Assembly (NCBI RefSeq): GCF_032854445.1
Contig: NC_088304.1
Coordinates: 14,335,704 to 14,399,703, forward strand
Length of the DNA stretch: 64,000 nucleotides
From: Liolophura sinensis
Lineage: Eukaryota > Mollusca > Polyplacophora > Chitonida > Chitonidae
Reading direction: 5' to 3'
Both the position numbers and the translations under genes were made by a program. Of the stretch, positions 25,201 through 38,911 are shown piece after piece. Within the stretch, counting starts at the first letter, position 1. Every line of letters begins with the position of its first letter. The notes under the pieces are model-generated. The model saw only the letters and a list, made by a program, of their open reading frames with translations, had not been told where the DNA came from and did not search any database.

Positions 25201-28200
25201 AGCGAAGACGACCGCGAGTATCTTTGCTGAAGCCCTGGTCCAATGGGAACTCGTAGAAGTTTTCCAATGTCCTCCTAGCCAACCGCTCCTGGAATCACAG
25301 TCAATGTAGATTAACCTAACGGGATTAAATAACTCTCCTTTTGCAGGACAGCGTATTAACGCAACCACGGAGAGTTTCGGGATAAGAAAAGGTAACAAAT
25401 AAACATCTTCTTTTCTTTAAAGGTCTTGCCACTGTCCCCTGAGGGATACTTTAAAACTTAAGATAAATTCTAGTCGTCTGAAAGGGCGGTTACTCCCATT
25501 TCTGTGGGACCCCCCAGTACAGGCCGGTATAGTTCAGGCGCGCTGTATGCTCTCTTCACCAGCTATGTTACATCAAAATTTACGTTTGAGATTAGGCTGA
25601 GCGAGTAGTAAAGTGAAAGGAATAAAAGATGTCCAGGTAACAAGCACAATGACCGTCAAGATCCGCTCCATACTCTCACAAAATCCAAGCAGCCGGACCC
25701 GGGGTGATTTTTCTAAAGCCCGCTAATCTTTTCCGCTGTGAGATAAAGCAGAAACTCTGATTCTAGTTGTGTCTTTATAAATGCGATAATGCCATTTGTA
25801 TTGATAAAAATAAATCTGTTTTTTTTTTACCATCGGTTTTAAATATTATGCATGCCCGCTAAAAGATGGTCAGCTTGACATTTCAATTAAACTTTAACCC
25901 AGCCTGCGTTGACAGTTAGTCTTTGGTACGTCACTAGCTAATATCGGATATATCACAGTCCTAAGGGCGTATTACTTGTCAGATTTTGCAAATTCTCCTC
26001 CACGGCCTAAAGCTATGGGGCAAATTGGACCTACCACATAAAACCCAAAACGGTCTTTACTCGGTTGAAACAGATCACACAACAACTCTCGGCTGAGAAT
26101 ATTACAAAAACACACTTGACAGTACATTTTTGGAACAAAAATAGTCAACGTTAAAATGTCAACAAAAAGAAACCATACATCACAAGAAAAAATAAAAACG
26201 CTGTTTTCACAAATTTGTCGTTTCCCATTGTATGCAAACCGATATCACACCAGTTAGTCAATCACTGAAATGTCCCGGAAAATCGATTGGACAATCTAAT
26301 ATTTGTTTCATTTACTGGAAGTGTAAGTTCTCATTATTTCATATATCTTTCTAAAATGGTGCTTGATTTCTTTGCAAAAAGGTATATTCATCGAGTGCAT
26401 GCTGTTATCTTGGATCTGAGGCGGGTACATTCAAAAAATAATCCGGCACATTGACAGAATGCTTTGTTTTCTGAGTAGCTGATGTTATTGCTTGATTATG
26501 TTCTTTTTCTGTTATTCTCTTACAGAATGCTTTTGTTATTGTAGCGGGTATTATATTATTCATAACACAATATTAACTCGATATAAGCCAATGAATTAAA
26601 GCATTGTTCAGAAAAATAGGATAACGTCTGATTTAACAGAGTATAGTTTTAGACTGTAATAAACGCATAATTGCTGTATAGATAATAGGAAGTAATCTCT
26701 TCACTTTTGGTTATTTAAATAATCAAAATTAAAATTATATTAATTTTATACTTCACCGTGTATACAAACTTAAGCCATACCGTGTTTTTTTTTCATTTAA
26801 AGCTGTGGGGACAGAAACACCCCATTCTACAGAACTAATGGTAAGCCTGTATTTATTAATTTGTGTTCTTTGTGGGCTTAAATACTGATCCTGGTTTTCC
26901 GCGGTTTATGGGAAAGAAGTTCGCGTGTTATACAGTACAGAGTGTAGCTTACCACCACTGACCGGCCCTTTAAAACAACAACAACCCCAGTGAAATCCCG
27001 TGGACTTGTTAATATGCCTAGTCTGTAGGTCTAAACAAACAGATTGATCCAGCAAGTTGGGATACGCTAATTGATAAAGCAACAGTCGGAAGAGATAATG
27101 AAGTTTATCAATAGCTCATTAATGTAAACCAATGTGATCGTATAATACAGCTGCGTTGATGGTAGAGCCCTTAAGTCAATGTGGTATACCACTATTCACT
27201 TATGTACCACTGTATCTTCCAATCGCATGGGACAATAGGTAATGTCCGGAAACACTATTTGACACCAAGAAACGCGACTAGTGTTTGGCTCATCCTTCAT
27301 TATGTAGAACCTTTACATCGATAGCAATTTGCGAAGTGCTGTTGTTATTTTATAAGGATTGGTTCTATAATGGCTGTTGTGAAATAAATGCTTTTAAAAA
27401 TCGCCAAAAACAAAAAATATTGCATTTGTAATGTGAAATATATGTTGTAAGTATTAAAATAAATACCTTTAATTTTCCAGTATCTCAATTGTGCTTAGAT
27501 GAAATTTCTCTTCACAGAAGTGTCGGTAAATAATCACGTAGTTATATATATTATTCTACTGACAAATGGCACTTGAAAGCCGTGTATGACTAACCGGGTT
27601 CTACACATACGAAATGTCAAAATTCTTATGATGTGTAATATAGCAGGACATAGAAGAAAAAAAATAAACCCCCACGCTCACGGTGAATATACATGGATTT
27701 AGAAAATCGTACGGTTTCCTTGGCATTATATGTGTAAGTGTATATACAAAACAATAAAAGTTTAAGTTGAAAATCAAAAATGTTAAATTTAAAATCCATT
27801 AAAACGTGTGAAGATTTAAATTTAGCCTTTGGATAAGAATATAAATTCATTTCCATAGGCTTAATATCGTATTGTAGAGTATTAAAATAAAACCGGGATA
27901 TTCAGTCAACCTAAATCGCGGCATCCAGGATTCTAACTTGATGTATATTAATAACCTGTGATAAGATACATGGGAATGTGTTCTTGCAAAATACATGCGT
28001 TATAAGTAATAATTATTACATGTTGGAAGGGGCCTACACCACGATGCATTACTGTGCCTCCAAACTACAGTACACTGTTACTGTAGAGCTGTTCTGGCAG
28101 ACAAACTAGGGGTACACATCATTCAGGCAGGCTCGAGGTAACACGAATGTACCACAATCTGAAACTCGCCGCTTGCCGATGGTAGAAAAATACCAGTCGG

Positions 28201-28239
28201 AGGGAGTAGATCGATTCACACTCGTTCCTTGTCGCTAAA
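25201..28239. other. Upstream flank with no recognisable gene
   Basis: AT-rich unique-looking sequence upstream of Lhx1/5. The open frames (for example 25192-25398 and 27626-27856 on the minus strand) are short, have no family resemblance and no supporting splice or context signals. A patch near 25690-25790 has an Otx-type TAATCT and GATA motifs, which is weak. Confidence 0.6.
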
Positions 28240-28900
28240 TTCCCGCATGTCACGGTGCGAATGTTTGTCTCGATGCCCCTCCTTACTAACAGGCATTTTT
28301 CCTCTCGGATTTCTGTTGAATTAAACTGGGCAACCTCGGGGATCGAGACAGCGACGTATCACAGTGACATTTTCTCCGGTTGTTGTCGGCGCCCAAGCAA
28401 AACGCTCGGGAACCTCGGCTTAGGTTTCCGCCATAGTCGGACTTTAAGGTGGGAATTTGGAATTTCCAGGGTCACTGTCCCGCCCGTGATCTGGACTGCC
28501 CCTCCCCCGTCTGTCAGCCGGCCTGTGCCCTTGGACAGCAAACTCCCGAGGGTAAATCTGTGATCCAGGACTCTCCCGCTTTCCAAGGTGGAATATCTTG
28601 AGACACTGGTCCCTTGCGGGTGACTATCGGCCCATCGGACCGGATGGATTAGGCGTGTGGGGGGGATGACGGGGACTTTTCTTCTGTCGTTATTACACTA
28701 GACTGCACCGTTATGTTAGGCGTTATCTTTACCCCATCAAATGGTTTGAATTTCCCATTGAAATCTCCACGGCGCGCGACTAGTTCGGATCAATGCTGCT
28801 TATTTTAGCGGCGATTCCCGATCCAGAGATTCGGCCATTCCTCATCCTGACTGACATCATCGCCGAGGAATTCATTACCCCCTAACGTCATTCCACACAT
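28240..28900. promoter_or_regulatory. GC- and CpG-rich interval upstream of Lhx1/5
   Basis: About 3.7 kb upstream of the start codon, composition shifts to GC-rich with many CpG. It includes a C-rich stretch at 28498-28508 and a kappaB-like GGAATTTCC at 28459-28467. Open frames exist on both strands here (28255-28563 plus, 28359-28586 minus), as expected when GC rises and stop codons thin out. It could be a CpG-island-like promoter, a distal element or an untranslated first exon. Nothing coding is recognised. Confidence 0.35.
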
Positions 28901-29083
28901 CTGTTAGTGAATCCGTTACAAGTTAACATCTGGCCCTTTCTGATACAGCCAGTGGCTCATACAAATCATTTCATATAGAAATGAGAACTAAATAATTACA
29001 CTCTACTTCGGGTATATTTTATTGCAATGGTTTTTGGTGTTTTGAAAATCACGATCTTAATAAAGGCTTCTAAAACTATTTCA

Positions 29084-29126
<43 letters not shown>

Positions 29127-32100
29127 CAAGTTCTCTGATATACTGTTAATATTGTAATTCTCCTCTCTCCTCACTCTGCAAGAAGCGCCATAAAATCATA
29201 CTATCTCTTCTTGGTGGTAAATCTTTTTTTTTTGTTGCAAAGTTTCAGTGTCATACATGTCTATATATATGGAGGATTGCATTCAATTTTAATATTTAAT
29301 GAAAAAGAATAAAAACTTATTTATTAAACATAATAGTGAATAACACAGACACAAAAAGTATATATGATTAAATAAGGCTTAATACTTGCGCTAATATATA
29401 AAAATGAAACACTAAATAAAAAGTAGCAAAGCTCTGAAACTGATCCCGCAGCTATGAGGCATGTTATCAGTGTGTTTTGGTAAATTTACATGTGGATTTT
29501 GAATTTAATTTAATTTTTAAGTTTCCTAGATGTAGATTTTTTACCTACTTTTTTATCATCTGATAATGTTTAGCGGCAAAACCGACATCAACATACCTTT
29601 GCAAATAAATTTAAATTTAGAAAATAAAATACTGTTTTACTACTCAAACATATAAGGGATGCTATCGGATGAACCGTGACTTCATAATTTCATAATACAC
29701 AGCTCATATAGTTGAATGCGCAAGTGCCTGTCTCATTATTTTAGCCCACACGTTTATTATGCATTTCGCCTGGGTGCACAAAGTTATAAATTGTCCATAC
29801 TGGTTTCACACCCTCACACTTACATCTTAACAGCGCATGCAAGTATTCACACTCTCCTCCATAACGGTGTTTTGTATTTAATTCAAGTCAAGTGTATTGT
29901 TTATTTACGATGTATGTTATATTTATGTCACTCCCTAAAAAGGCGCTGCGCAGAGACCTTCTCACGTTATACGCCTCTATATAGTCCACACGTCAGCAGC
30001 CAGAGCAGTCAATTTCCTCTATGCTTATATTTACAAGAGACAGTACAATTCCACCCCCTGTATATAGTCTTTTTACTGGCTGTATATGCAACCTGCATTC
30101 CTGCATGCATCAGAAGGTGCAGGTTGTGAACTGGTTTTAATTCCAGAACAAAACATGGCTGGAGCGAGAGGTAGCAGCTGAACAAGGCCTCGCTGTTCGA
30201 TTGGATATTTATAGATGAATAATCCGTGTCAAATCACATTTTTCTGCTGACGCGCTCTTGTGTGTGGTCCATATAGGCCCCTACTTTTTCATGTGAAGGG
30301 TTTCAATGTACAAGGCGTAAAGCGACTTCCACTCACGTAATTAAACTTTACACAGATGAGGCCGGTATCACGGTTTCTAGTTTTCTTTTTAGTCAGAGGC
30401 GATAAACTCTAATTGTTCATCGAGTTAAACGATAACTAGTGGTCACAGTATTATTTAGCATCAAATCAGCTGGTAGGCTCACATACAAAGTAACAAATGC
30501 TATCAATGCGCTTCATTGTAAGCGGTGCATTAGCGACCACACGAGAAATTTTGACGCCTTTCGCAGCTTACAACAACAACTTCGACACAGAAAAGGGAAT
30601 GACCTGTAGAAGACATCACCAGATTTTTTTCTCTGAAAGAATGGTATAGATGTGATGTATACCAGACAGATTAGCTTCAGACAAAACAACACATCGGCCA
30701 ATCTGCTGCATTTCGCAGCTTTTTGTGAATCCGATCTCAAAGTTGCACAATTTTTTGCACCTTAAGACTGTATTTCACACGTTCCTGTGTTTTACTGTCT
30801 CTGGAATTGTACATATCAAAATTCGCGGCAAATGCGAAAGCTCCTTTGAAGACTGTTGCCCTTTACCTCCCGCATCTGCACCTTTGGCTTATAGGTGAGA
30901 GTCCGTTTCAAAAATGGGTACCGCATAAGATTAACTGAGCTAGTCAAACTGTGCTAATCGCACCAATGTTAGCTAGACTAACAAGCTTGTTGTTATTGTT
31001 TGTATACCCTAGAATCCGTATGCCACCTTAACACAACTCCGATAATTCCATTAGCGCCTTTCCAAATCGCTGGATGGGCGTCCTCTACGCTTCAGCGATC
31101 GCTGGTCACCTTCGCACAAAAGAGTCATGGAAGTCAAAAGTGATTCGACGAAATGACGCGGACAATAGTGTACAGTTGATACATGTATAGTCGACGTAAC
31201 GCGTTCGGGTAACATTTTTCTGATGGCCAGCCCATTGAGCCCTTAGCGACACTCTCTTGTATAAGTACCGCTTGAAATTAAGTATGGTTAGCGCGTATAT
31301 GCCCACTTGACTCAGCAGTGCATGGAGGGGTTAGAGAATCAGCGCCTGGATTAGACACACGTTTGCGTTTACCGCAATCACATGGTGTTAACAAGCGATA
31401 AGAGACCAATAGCGGACGCGACAAATTGGTGCTAAGTTGTAAGACAATGATCCTGGGGTGACGTGTAAATGATTAGGCTGATCATTAACAAGATATGCAG
31501 TTGTCTGATGACATAAAATCGTTGTTCATGGCTTGTATTGCTAACAGGAAATTAAAGCCTTCGACGTGTTTTTATTTAAAAACAGGCACAATGAGTGATA
31601 CCACTGTGTTGTTCTTCGTTGTTCTTTAGTTTGACATTTTTTTCAGGCATCTGTTAATAAGTCACTCTTTCAGTCATAACCCTCAGTCAAATGGCCAATT
31701 AAACTGGTAATTGGCCAATCGGATTGTCCGTTATTTCCACGGTTAGTCAGATGCAGTAAACGGAGAAAACATTCGGTTATAGCAGACCAGGAGTAAAATG
31801 GTATCATACAATGTTAAATTAAATCTATTTGTAATTAAAGTGTCAGCGTCATTTGGTTGACTTTCCACAGTATTTCATTTTGAAGCTCATCGGCGGAAAG
31901 AGCAATGATAGTTGAGTGTAATCTATAAAGAATTACTTCGTAACGGATTTTGTGGGATTGTCAATGAGATACCAATTCTATTACTCACCCATCCTCTAAA
32001 ATAAACAGTCTGTGAAATTGTACTACAGATATATTCGGTCACTTTGTAAATTCGTTATTCTTTCAGATGATGAGATACCCTCTTTGTACCAATGGAAAAC

Positions 32101-34158
32101 TCTGTATTTATCTAGCACATTTTAAAATTAAACGGAAAAAAAATGTCAGTAGAATTGATAAAATAAAATCAGCAATTCCCACAGAAAAACAACTGACAAA
32201 CGTTTTGAACACAGGTGTTGAAGTAAACAACAACTCTATGAGGAAGAGAAACTGTTGAGAAAAGTGCCCCGAGATATTGTACGTTACCTTCAGTTTGAAC
32301 GTGTGCCCCAGCTTTACCCAGGTTAATAGGTTTTGGGTAACAGCTGCACGCATGGCAACATTTCAAGTATAGAAAAACTGAAACACAAAGCGAAAGGGAA
32401 AAATAAAAGAGATAGAAAAAAGATGCATGGCATAAAAACACAGCGATGTTTTAGGCAAGTTTCCGCATAAACGGAGTACCATAAACCACATTTTAGTACA
32501 GAAAATTCGACGGAAACGAGCAGCCTCAATTCTACAATAATTCGTATCTTTTTGGCTCTCTCTCTCTTTATGTGTTATATATGTACATACATTGTTTTAC
32601 CTCTGTTTTCTCCTCTTTTACACTTACCAGAGTGAACTGTATAAAAATATTTTGGAAGTGAGAGTTAACAAAAGCGAAAGACAAAAGAAGAGAGTGGTTC
32701 ATCGGGTATAAAAAGATATCCCAGGCTTTTTTGTATGGTTTAACCTTTGGGTATACAGTAAATGCATGGGTAACTTACTGGGCACTTGACAAGGTGTGTA
32801 CAGTATACATGCAATACGCAAATTAAGCCGGAAATCCTATGGTCATTTAAAAAAAATAGGTAATTTTTTTGTGATCATTTCCTTTCACGAAATCAATATT
32901 CAGTTTCCAACTCGTAGTCCATCGTTAATTAATACCCAGTTCAAATACGAAAGGTGCATTGGATTAAACATAATAACCCTCTTCGAATACACTTCAAATC
33001 AGTTGTATAGAAGTTAAGTGTAACATATATTTATATCATGTTACAGATTTCTTCACCTAAATAATAACGTATAAGTTATGCTTTATACCCATACTCAGTA
33101 TTAACAGTGAACAGAACGATTTTCAAATTAATTCCCATATTAAGGACAAAGATATTTGACGGGCCATAACTACTGATATACTTTGAAATGACTTTCACGT
33201 TACAAGTGGCAATGTCACATCTTTCTACCTTCCGATGAATTATATGAAGTGTATCTTTACTGTACGCATGCCTACAACACCTTTAAAAACGTATTACACT
33301 CGTTTATCGCTCCTACATCCCCAGTCTATCACAAAAGCGCTCTTGTCGCCCACATGAGTATTGGAGAAAGTATGCCTTCTTTTCTGACACTTCGAGTACA
33401 GCACCAGTTACGTCATGGTCCACTCATCATCCCCACGGAAAGCAAACCTCAACAGTCATTGACTTGCCAGTCAAACCACTCTCATATATAAATTGTACAG
33501 CTCCTTAAAGACTAACCAAAACAGTGACACTTTAACTGAACGATGAATGGTGTTCATATATAACAATAACAGTGGTTGAAGTGTGACACCAGTTTCCGGT
33601 AAAAGTTTCTCCAAGACGATTCATGGTATATGCTTTTAATCCTGACCGAACTGCATGCATTTATGTGTACCCAACAAACTATGAAGTTTGAAGCTATGAA
33701 GAGGTGCTGTCATGTGATTCACACTTATTCAAATGCCGATTAATTTACGCTTTGGATCATAAATGCGATTCAGATAGCTGGGGATAATTAGTTTTAATCG
33801 ACTCGACAAATGCTACATGCTGTTGTTTTTCATTCGTTGGTTGACAGTTAGGCCACTTGGCGTATAGGAGAGAAGCTAACCGTCTGCTATACATGGATAT
33901 ACTAGTTTACAAGGTGTCAGTAATCAAAATAGCTATATATTTTTATTGCGCTCTGATTGTGAGTTGTGATTTTCGCCGACTCCGCTTTGAATGGATCAGT
34001 GGGATTTGCTGATCACGCTGCCATACCATATCTGGTTGTATTAAACATTACCTGAATATACCTTTTTATCCGTGCAATGTGTCGACTAAAAGGGCCACGT
34101 GGTCGAATGGGGCCATCCTACATCATGCTATTCATGAATTACCCAGAGAATTACCCAC
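28901..34158. other. Intergenic stretch, (AAT)n tract only
   Basis: Mostly AT-rich unique sequence. It contains the (AAT)n microsatellite at 29084-29124. The longest open frame (29716-30129 plus, 137 aa) has many C, H and Y residues and no recognisable domain. I regard it as chance. Confidence 0.6.
29084..29124. repeat. (AAT)n microsatellite
   Basis: About 13 perfect AAT units on the plus strand. Confidence 0.96.
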
Positions 34159-34254
34159 ATGGCAAAAGGTAGAAACATTGACTGGGGTGCTAATCATAAT
34201 GAGTGTATTATTATTATGATTAGCACCCCAGTCAATGTTTCTACCTTTTGCCAT
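34159..34254. repeat. Perfect 42-bp inverted repeat with 12-bp loop
   Basis: The left arm 34159-34200 begins ATGGCAAAAGGTAGAAACAT. The right arm 34213-34254 is its exact reverse complement. They are separated by GAGTGTATTATT. Pairing stops abruptly at both outer ends. Such perfect arms imply a recent inverted duplication or a palindromic element. A transcript would form a 42-bp perfect hairpin, longer and more perfect than an animal pre-miRNA stem. Confidence 0.95.
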
Positions 34255-34350
34255 TTGCTCCGCTTCGCTGATTTTAACTTTATAATCTCCTTGATTAAGG
34301 TTTGATTTCCGGTATTGTCAAACCTCGTGTCAAAGTAAGAGTATTAATAT

Positions 34351-34569
34351 TTTATTTGATTTGATTGGTGTTTTACGCCGTACTCAAGAATATTTCACTT
34401 ATACGACGGCGGCCAGCACCATGGTGGGAGGAAACCGGGCGGAGCCCGGAGAAAACCTACGACCATCAGCAGATGGCTGACAGACCTTCAGATGTACGGC
34501 CGGAGAGGAAGCTGAACTTGAACTCACGGCGACCTCATTGGTGAGGCTCCAGGGACATTACGCTGCGCT
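34351..34569 (-). mobile_element. V-SINE-like element with perfect 11-bp TSD, 5' truncated
   Basis: Runs on the minus strand from within the tRNA head (TAGCGCAGCGTAATG) through the B-box-like GTTCAAGTTC and the core to CGGCGTAAAACACCAATC and a short AAAT-type tail. It is flanked by AGTATTAATAT at 34340-34350 and 34570-34580. The A-box end of the head is missing, so this copy lacks a complete pol III promoter. The open frame at 34538-34795 overlaps its edge and is not a gene. Confidence 0.92.
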
Positions 34570-34581
34570 AGTATTAATATA

Positions 34582-35515
34582 CATGGTACCATACAATGTT
34601 ATGTTGTATCGCTTCTCGGACGTGTGTAATAAGTATAATTATGAAGGATTTCCCATGTTACCGAGTTTGAATCACACTCAATACTTACATCGAAATGAAA
34701 TCCACACACACTTATATCTATACATTGGATTGACTTCTTTGATTGCTACTGTTTTACTGCATCCCTTAATGCGCACTTGGATCAGCTGCGTGTAAACCAA
34801 AAGGACTGGCAATTATACTATACCTCAACAGACGGTGTGATTCGTGTCCTCAGTTTTTGCGGTATGAACACCGTGTAGGTTTACTTTCATAGAGGGAGAC
34901 AGCACATGTTCATGTGTCTTAATAATGATATAATGTTAAAAAACAATTTCAACCCATTTGTTATTCCAACACAGTTATTTATGAATTTCAGATGTACATG
35001 TCTTGATAGGTGGACTACTTGCACGTGAATGATTGGTTTACCAGGAAACCTGCGTTTAAGCACAATGACACTATACCGTTTAACGTAAGGAGGTTATAGT
35101 ACTGTTATTTATCACTTCATGTCAGCTGTAAAGAAGTCATCTTTGTCATCAAACAAAAACCATCGCTTATTAGGCGTTAATCATCCAATACTACCAACAT
35201 ATAATGAATTCTATTGTCTATAATTGTCTATTATTGCACAATATAATTCTTGCACAAAATAATTCTTGAGCACGGCTTAACATAACATGAAATAAATAGG
35301 TACAGGATAATCCAGCACATATTTCAAATAGTCCAGATTATCACATAGAGTAAGGCAGTCTTTATACATTGATGTTTGGTTATTTACCAGCATTGGAAAG
35401 AAAATCACTACTAACGTCTGATCGGCTCTGATGGTCAGTTTGGGTTTCACTGGCAATTCAATGAATTCTATATAAATGTTTATACCCAGCTGGTAACGAA
35501 TGGCTTATAATTTTA
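34582..35515. other. Intergenic stretch, nothing recognised
   Basis: AT-rich sequence between two SINE copies. No coding or RNA gene signal seen. Confidence 0.6.
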
Positions 35516-35652
35516 CGGCGAGTTCAAGTCCAGCTGTCTGCCAGCAGCCTGCGTGGGTTTCGCCCTACACGGGCTATGCCCGTTTTCCTACCACCACAGT
35601 GCTATTAGCCGATGTATAAATGAAACATTCTTGAGAATCAAATAAATGAATA
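35516..35652 (+). mobile_element. Degenerate V-SINE-like element
   Basis: Shows GGCGAGTTCAAGTCCAGCTG, then a shortened core (GCCTGCGTGGGTTTCGCCC) and the block ATAAATGAAACATTCTTGAG, ending in AATAAATGAATAA. Several internal deletions and substitutions make it older than the copies with clear duplications. Confidence 0.8.
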
Positions 35653-38600
35653 AGCGTATAAAATGCTATGTAATAACACCACAACACAAGCATAAACAGA
35701 GAAAATATAATTATCAAATGTTAAAATATAATATTTTATTTGCAAGTCTGCTAATATTCCAACAAATAAGCAGTTATACTAAACATATATGTGGCTGTAC
35801 ATTGGTACATGTAGATATTAAATCTATTGGTAAATACATTTTTTTATCATTTTTTAATTTTTTTATTGAAACAGAATGTGTTGCAGTTTTCCCGCAGATT
35901 GGCCTTTTTCACTATATATATATATCTGCAAAATATAACTTCTGTTGGAAACAAATATTTACAGATAAAAATGACCCTGAGGCATTCATTTAGCAGCTGA
36001 TTGCTTGGACTATACCGTTCGGCTTTCCCATACACTCGAATACAGCTACATTAAAACCTTTGAATAATAGCTATAAGAGCGGCGTCGCCAGTGTGATAAC
36101 TTAGTCACCATTGTCTGATTGATCGATTCATAAGTAAGGAATATAGTCAACACTGACTGATCGTTCAGCAGATAGACTGCGATATACTGAAGGCACGCCC
36201 GTTTCCTTTGTCTACAATCGTCACCTGCCTTGACTAACCTGTCTCATCCACGTGCCCATATTTAAATGAATGAATTCTACAATTATTTTTGCCATGTGTT
36301 ACCCGGTGAAATCTGTCAACCAATCCTACGCATTTTTAACTTTTATGTTTTTTCCTGCTCCAGGCACATCGCAGAACAGATCATAAACAAGTGGTACTCG
36401 AAGTAATCCCTGTGTTTCGCGAGTTTTATATGAGGCGTAAACGTAGTAAAGGTATACTGCAACTCAGCTCAGACCTAAATTATGCGCGTGGACATCATTT
36501 TGTCTGTGTAATTTTAAAAAAGTCCAACAACTTTGATGGCACAATTCACCTGTTTTGGAATAAAATAATGAATGCACGATGGTGGCGTTCATTGACACAA
36601 CTGAAGAAACATTTTAATCTGAGGTCATGTGACTTACAATCCAAATGTAAATCCACAAATCACAATTCCGAATAACACTGTTTTCCATTTTTGTACATAT
36701 ATTAGACCTTTTCAGTGATGAAACTGATATGATACAAAAGATCACAGTCAGTATGCTTGACTGAAACAAGATTTTGTTGAAAGAGAGGAAAATGATTTAT
36801 GCAAAGTAAAGAAGCCGTCAGGGATAAAAGCTCTGTGTTTTACATACAATGCAACGTACATGTGATATGCTCGTAGTTTAACTCCGAATAACTCCGAAGA
36901 CTCACTTTGACTAAATATTTCGGCACTTTGTTTTGCAAACGGCTAGGTTTCACGGTGAACTAGGTTCCAGCCCATATACATACAGCAGGGCAGACACGGA
37001 AATTGCAAATGTGTGATACTATACTACAATGGAAATTCAAGTTCACTTCTACACATGACCGTTTTTCTTCCCCAATTTTAGTTTTCCCATCTTTCTTTGA
37101 ACATTTACATTGCATCACGGGAGATGATATGCCCACGGCAAGTTTTTAATATAGTGAATAAATACGCCGTTAACCCTTTGAATGTAGAAACAGCGTGAAA
37201 GGCCATGCTATTTATGACACTGGTCTTGGTGTCAAGGCGGTTAATGATGTGAAACAAAAACGCTCATGGCCGTGATATCATAAAGTCGATACAAGGCTTT
37301 AATTCAAACTCAGTCTTGTAAACTTGATACCCCTTTTGTACAGCAATGGAAAAAGTGGAGTAAAAAGAAAGTATGTAAAGATTATGTAGTCGTGAAGGTG
37401 TGGAAATTGGAGCATGCTCACGCCTTCCGCGCACGTGAATGTGTGGTCATCTGACGGTTTCATTTTCATACGGTATAGATTTATTCTCGTTTTTCACGGC
37501 ACTGCTTCAGTGGTAGCATTAGACCTGTCCAGTTTCATTTTGAACAATATTAAGCTAGGTTTAAGCGTGTTTCTCGATGCTTAGCCCTGGAGTGTGAAGG
37601 TAACGGTCGAGTGGTTGAGTGACAAGGCGAACAACTGCAGAGGTAAGAAGAGGAAAAGGCGAGCGACAGGCCTACCGGTGTTCCGAGCGCACAGCTGCAT
37701 CCCCCCAGGAAGGGAATCACCGAAGCATGACCACTGGTCTCACTATATACTCCACAAACACACACGTCTCAGGTTTAGATGCCCGTGTCGTTATATGTTC
37801 CCAATGACGGTATACATCCTCCAGTAAATAGATTCACGTATTAACACGCCACATATGCACTAACAGGTAAAGAAGATGAAAAAAAAAAAAGTAAACATGA
37901 AAAAAAAAAGAAAAAAAAAGAAATAGCCCTCGAGTCATAATGGCGCCGTGATTTGATCCGTGACAGCGAAGTCGGCTAGTTCCATTACTTCAGATTTCTG
38001 TCCTTGCGAACGTCTTGATTATTCATTGAGAAACTCTATTAATACAGCTTTTTGCGCTCATGAGAGTTTTGTGCCTATATACACAGTTTGAGGACATACT
38101 GGTACAGACTATATAGAAAAGCATGTGCGTAGCCGAGAGACAAAATCAGACTGAAAATATACGGTATGAGTCGCCAAAAGCATGAGTATTATATAGCAAT
38201 ATATACAGTTTCGAGCCTCCGGCACAGAAGAGCGCTTCGTGTCATACTCACCTGTCTATACCGCGAGCAGGTCTTATCTCTTTGTACTCTTTGTAGCATT
38301 GACGAGCTGAAACATCTTAATGAAACACCTCATAGTCATTAATATTCAATAATATTTTAATAATCCATACCTACATGGAAGAAACTATGACAAATATCGA
38401 CTACACCTGGATTCTGACCTGTTGATGTGATATGTCAAACCTGCTTGCATATCTTTACTTCTAAAACAATAAGGCAATGTGAACAGTCACGCAAATTCAA
38501 CACCACTGGTGGCAAACCTGTCTTTGATGTCCTGTTTTTTTTAAAGAGAAATATATGATTTGCAAACAACCACTTATCTATCCCTTTGATAACTGTAACA

Positions 38601-38911
38601 AGATCAAAAGAAGGTAATAGTAATACGGTATACTCTGGTTAACTGGTAGAAGTTGTAATACTGTGTGGGTTAAATACTAGACTGACGCATACTTATATAT
38701 AAATAAGAAGAAAGTTTATTTATAACAAGGATACCTAAAACGCCCTTTTCGCTCGGTTCACGTGTACTGGGATATTGCAAAGTACTGTGGTTATCAAAAC
38801 CACAAATTGTGCCTGAGCTCCGACACGACAGCACTTGAAATGACATAAAACAACAACTTACATGTATGTTTTTCCTTGCGGATTTCGTGACACATTAAAC
38901 GTATCGTGATA
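35653..38911. other. Intergenic stretch, nothing recognised
   Basis: Contains an interrupted poly-A/purine tract at 37881-37923 and otherwise unique AT-rich sequence. Open frames at 35646-35993 and 36391-36675 (plus) have no recognisable domains. Confidence 0.6.
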
